NCBI GenBank assembly: GCA_905214855.1
Contig: CAJMNU010000067.1
Coordinates: forward strand, 1 to 7,859
DNA: 7,859 bases
Direction of reading: 5' to 3'
Origin: an uncultured bacterium
GTDB taxonomy: Bacteria; Bacillota; Clostridia; Lachnospirales; Lachnospiraceae
Shown: positions 6,365 to 7,859 of the stretch, one piece after another
Layout: every line of letters begins with the position of its first letter
Position numbering within the stretch: position 1 is the first letter of the stretch
Notes under the pieces: generated by a model
What the model was told of the DNA's origin: nothing
The model's database searches: none
What the model saw: the letters and a program-made list of their open reading frames with translations, nothing else
Translations under genes and position numbers: made by a program

Positions 6365-7741
6365 TTACAAAAGAGGAGATAAAAGCCTGCTTCCCTGTTC
6401 TTTCATACGCAGCCACAATGGTCTTTCTTTATATTCTTCTAAAGTCACTTCATGACAGTATTCCAAATCCTGCACAAATTTTGTTTCCAGTTCCTTTGTC
6501 ACATCTTCATCGTATATGACTGCATTCACTTCAAAATTCAGCTCAAAACTACGCATATCCATGTTCGCAGTTCCATAACAACTGACCAGACCATCCACAG
6601 TAACTCCTTTTGCATGCAGGAATCCATTTTCATATGTGTAACAGCGTGCCCCTGCCTCCAGCAAATCTCCCATGTAAGAATACGTAGCCCAATATACAAA
6701 CGGATGATCTGGCTTACAGGGGATCATAAGGCGTACATCCAGTCCGGACTGTGCCGCAATGATCAAAGCAGAAATCACTGCATCATCTGGAACAAAATAT
6801 GGAGTCTGGATATAAATATGATTCTTTGCCTTATGAAACAGCTGCAAATAATTATCTCTTATCTGACGTGTCTTGGTATCTGGTCCACTGCTAATGATCT
6901 GAATAGGAATGTAAGAATGCATCGCCTCTTTTACAGCATCATCCTCTCCCAATGCCCTAAAATACTTCGCCTGAAGGAATAGGTTTTCCTTTGTCGCATA
7001 ATTCCAATCCAAAGCAAACCGGATCTGCAGACCAAGAGCCGCCTGCCCTATTATCCTAAGATGAGTATCTCTCCAATACCCAAACTTCGGATCTTTTGAA
7101 ATATATTCCTTTCCTACATTAAAACCGCCCACATATCCGATCTTTCCATCAATCACCACAATCTTTCTGTGATTTCTGTAATTCACTCTCAAATTCAGTC
7201 TTCCTAGAAATGGAGGGAAAAATTCACCACATAAAATACCGGCATTTTTCATTTCCTCCCAACATTTTTTCGGCATAAAGCGTCCTCCCATCCCATCATA
7301 CAGGATACGGACTTCCACGCCCTCTGCTGCTTTCTTTTTTAAAATCGGAAGAATGGAATGAAATACTTCATCATCTTTTATAATATAATACTGAAAATGA
7401 ATGTAATATTTTGCTTTTTCCAGATCTTCTCTGAGATTCTGGAATTTTATACAGCCATCTGTAAAGATATCTACCTGATTATCCAATGTCATGACTGCAC
7501 CACCCGTCTCCAGATTATAATAGATCAAATCCTGATAATCTCTGGCAATCGGTTCTAGTTCTGCGATCTGACGATTATAACGCTTTATGATCTCTTCCTG
7601 ACTGCGTACAGACTGATTTAATGTATCCTCCATCTCTTTAATATGGAACATCTTTTGTTTTCTAAAATCCTGTCCGAAAATCAGATAAAAAAAGATACCT
7701 AGAACCGGCACAAAATACAGGCACATCAGCCACGTCCACAC
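6365..7741 (-). CDS. cls: Cardiolipin synthase (phospholipase D superfamily), 5' end missing
   Basis: Cls condenses two phosphatidylglycerols into cardiolipin and glycerol in the membrane. Counting from GTG 7741 (458 residues), residues about 1-23 form the second of the two usual N-terminal membrane helices and end in LIFGQDF (20-26). The catalytic HKD motifs are both intact: HRKIVVID (191-198, His191, Lys193, Asp198) followed by GGFN, and HAKGVTVD (376-383, His376, Lys378, Asp383) followed by GTANMDMRSFELNFE. The C-terminus ending SRLLSPLL is complete. The 5' end is not normal. The same frame continues upstream for 22 more codons that still look like Cls, including QRRDPTA just before the GTG, but holds no ATG, GTG or TTG before an in-frame TAA at 7808-7810. 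GTG 7741 has no ribosome-binding site, so it is a formal start only. The enzyme core is preserved; the gene may be a recent pseudogene or expressed poorly. Confidence 0.88.
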   Translation of the reverse strand: MWTWLMCLYFVPVLGIFFYLIFGQDFRKQKMFHIKEMEDTLNQSVRSQEEIIKRYNRQIAELEPIARDYQDLIYYNLETGGAVMTLDNQVDIFTDGCIKFQNLREDLEKAKYYIHFQYYIIKDDEVFHSILPILKKKAAEGVEVRILYDGMGGRFMPKKCWEEMKNAGILCGEFFPPFLGRLNLRVNYRNHRKIVVIDGKIGYVGGFNVGKEYISKDPKFGYWRDTHLRIIGQAALGLQIRFALDWNYATKENLFLQAKYFRALGEDDAVKEAMHSYIPIQIISSGPDTKTRQIRDNYLQLFHKAKNHIYIQTPYFVPDDAVISALIIAAQSGLDVRLMIPCKPDHPFVYWATYSYMGDLLEAGARCYTYENGFLHAKGVTVDGLVSCYGTANMDMRSFELNFEVNAVIYDEDVTKELETKFVQDLEYCHEVTLEEYKERPLWLRMKEQGSRLLSPLL

Positions 7742-7807
7742 TGCTGTTGGATCTCTTCTCTGAAAAAAGACAATAATAACTGAATAAAAGAGAAAACTAG
7801 GTGTAAT
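7742..7807 (-). pseudogene. Remnant of the cls 5' coding region without a start codon
   Basis: The 22 codons in frame with cls encode a hydrophobic stretch (SFLFYSVIIVFF) and then QRRDPTA. This corresponds to the first membrane helix and the charged loop that precede the WTWLM segment in relatives, as I remember the family. No ATG exists in any minus-strand frame of 7742-7859. A natural Cls should start roughly 10-25 residues further upstream, so the normal start appears to have been lost near 7795-7810. Confidence 0.65.
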
Positions 7808-7814
7808 TTATTAC

Positions 7815-7859
7815 TTAATAGAGAAGCTGGTTTAAATCCAGCACGGTCACGCCGCTGTA
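7815..7859 (-). CDS. C-terminal tail (14 codons plus stop) of an unrecognised gene
   Basis: The minus-strand frame from the window edge reads YSGVTVLDLNQLLY and stops with TAA (7815-7817). Codons such as AGC, GGC, GTG, ACC and CTG make it much richer in G+C than the rest of the window (the last 22 bases hold 15 G or C), which suggests foreign coding DNA. Its stop is about 10-20 bases from the point where cls homology ends. A gene reading outward and ending right at such a junction is the usual position of the recombinase gene at the end of many integrative elements, but 14 residues are too few to name a family. Confidence 0.4.
   Translation of the reverse strand, partial: YSGVTVLDLNQLLY

Noticed and set aside
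7803..7814. Short inverted repeat GTAAT-TT-ATTAC near the cls junction as a possible element end or terminator.
   Set aside because: Five AT-rich base pairs with a two-base spacer are expected by chance here; there is no GC stem or T-run for a terminator, and the far end of any element is not available for comparison.
7826..7842. Hairpin GCTGG-TTTAAAT-CCAGC resembling a tRNA T-arm (5-bp stem, 7-base loop).
   Set aside because: The loop has T where tRNAs have the invariant C56, no anticodon arm or matching acceptor stem can be drawn around it, no CCA follows, and it lies within the tail of a minus-strand reading frame.

Overview
The window is AT-rich and every credible gene lies on the minus strand, so transcription runs from high to low coordinates. 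The protein types point to a Gram-positive anaerobe of the class Clostridia, most likely Lachnospiraceae: a Firmicutes-style cardiolipin synthase, an AroQ-prephenate dehydratase fusion with a clostridial-type ACT domain, a DUF815 AAA+ ATPase, and a divergent Ppx/GppA protein with an HD-like C-terminus. The genus cannot be fixed from the sequence alone.

In order of transcription, the right part (7859 to 4966) is a membrane group. It holds the 14-codon tail of an unrecognised, GC-richer upstream gene, a cardiolipin synthase (cls) whose normal 5' end is missing, a small CmpB-like (PF06541) membrane protein, and a PlsC-type lysophosphatidate acyltransferase with its own good promoter. PlsC makes phosphatidate, the precursor of the phospholipids that Cls uses, so the two enzymes belong to one pathway.

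After a 154-bp A-rich leader (transcript sense) with a perfect 2 x 10 bp tandem repeat comes a tight four-gene run: pheA (chorismate mutase-prephenate dehydratase), a DUF815 AAA+ ATPase, a Ppx/GppA-like protein and polyphosphate kinase ppk1, which runs off the left edge. The gaps are short: pheA-DUF815 are nearly abutting, DUF815-ppx are about 55 bp apart, and ppx-ppk are 3 bp apart with the ppk ribosome-binding site inside the ppx 3' end. No Rho-independent terminator on the minus strand was seen anywhere, so read-through across the whole window is plausible.

Three points deserve attention. First, cls homology continues 22 codons upstream of its only possible start codon and stops at an in-frame TAA next to GC-richer sequence. 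This looks like a junction where a mobile element or rearrangement removed the cls 5' end. Second, the Ppx-like protein lacks several acidic residues known to be catalytic in E. coli Ppx, and the HD pair of its C-terminal domain reads HA, so it may be a sensor or pseudoenzyme beside an apparently normal polyphosphate kinase. Third, an AAA+ ATPase of unknown role is translationally placed between phenylalanine synthesis and polyphosphate metabolism. No RNA gene, CRISPR array or complete insertion sequence was found. No clear new defence or biosynthetic system is visible.
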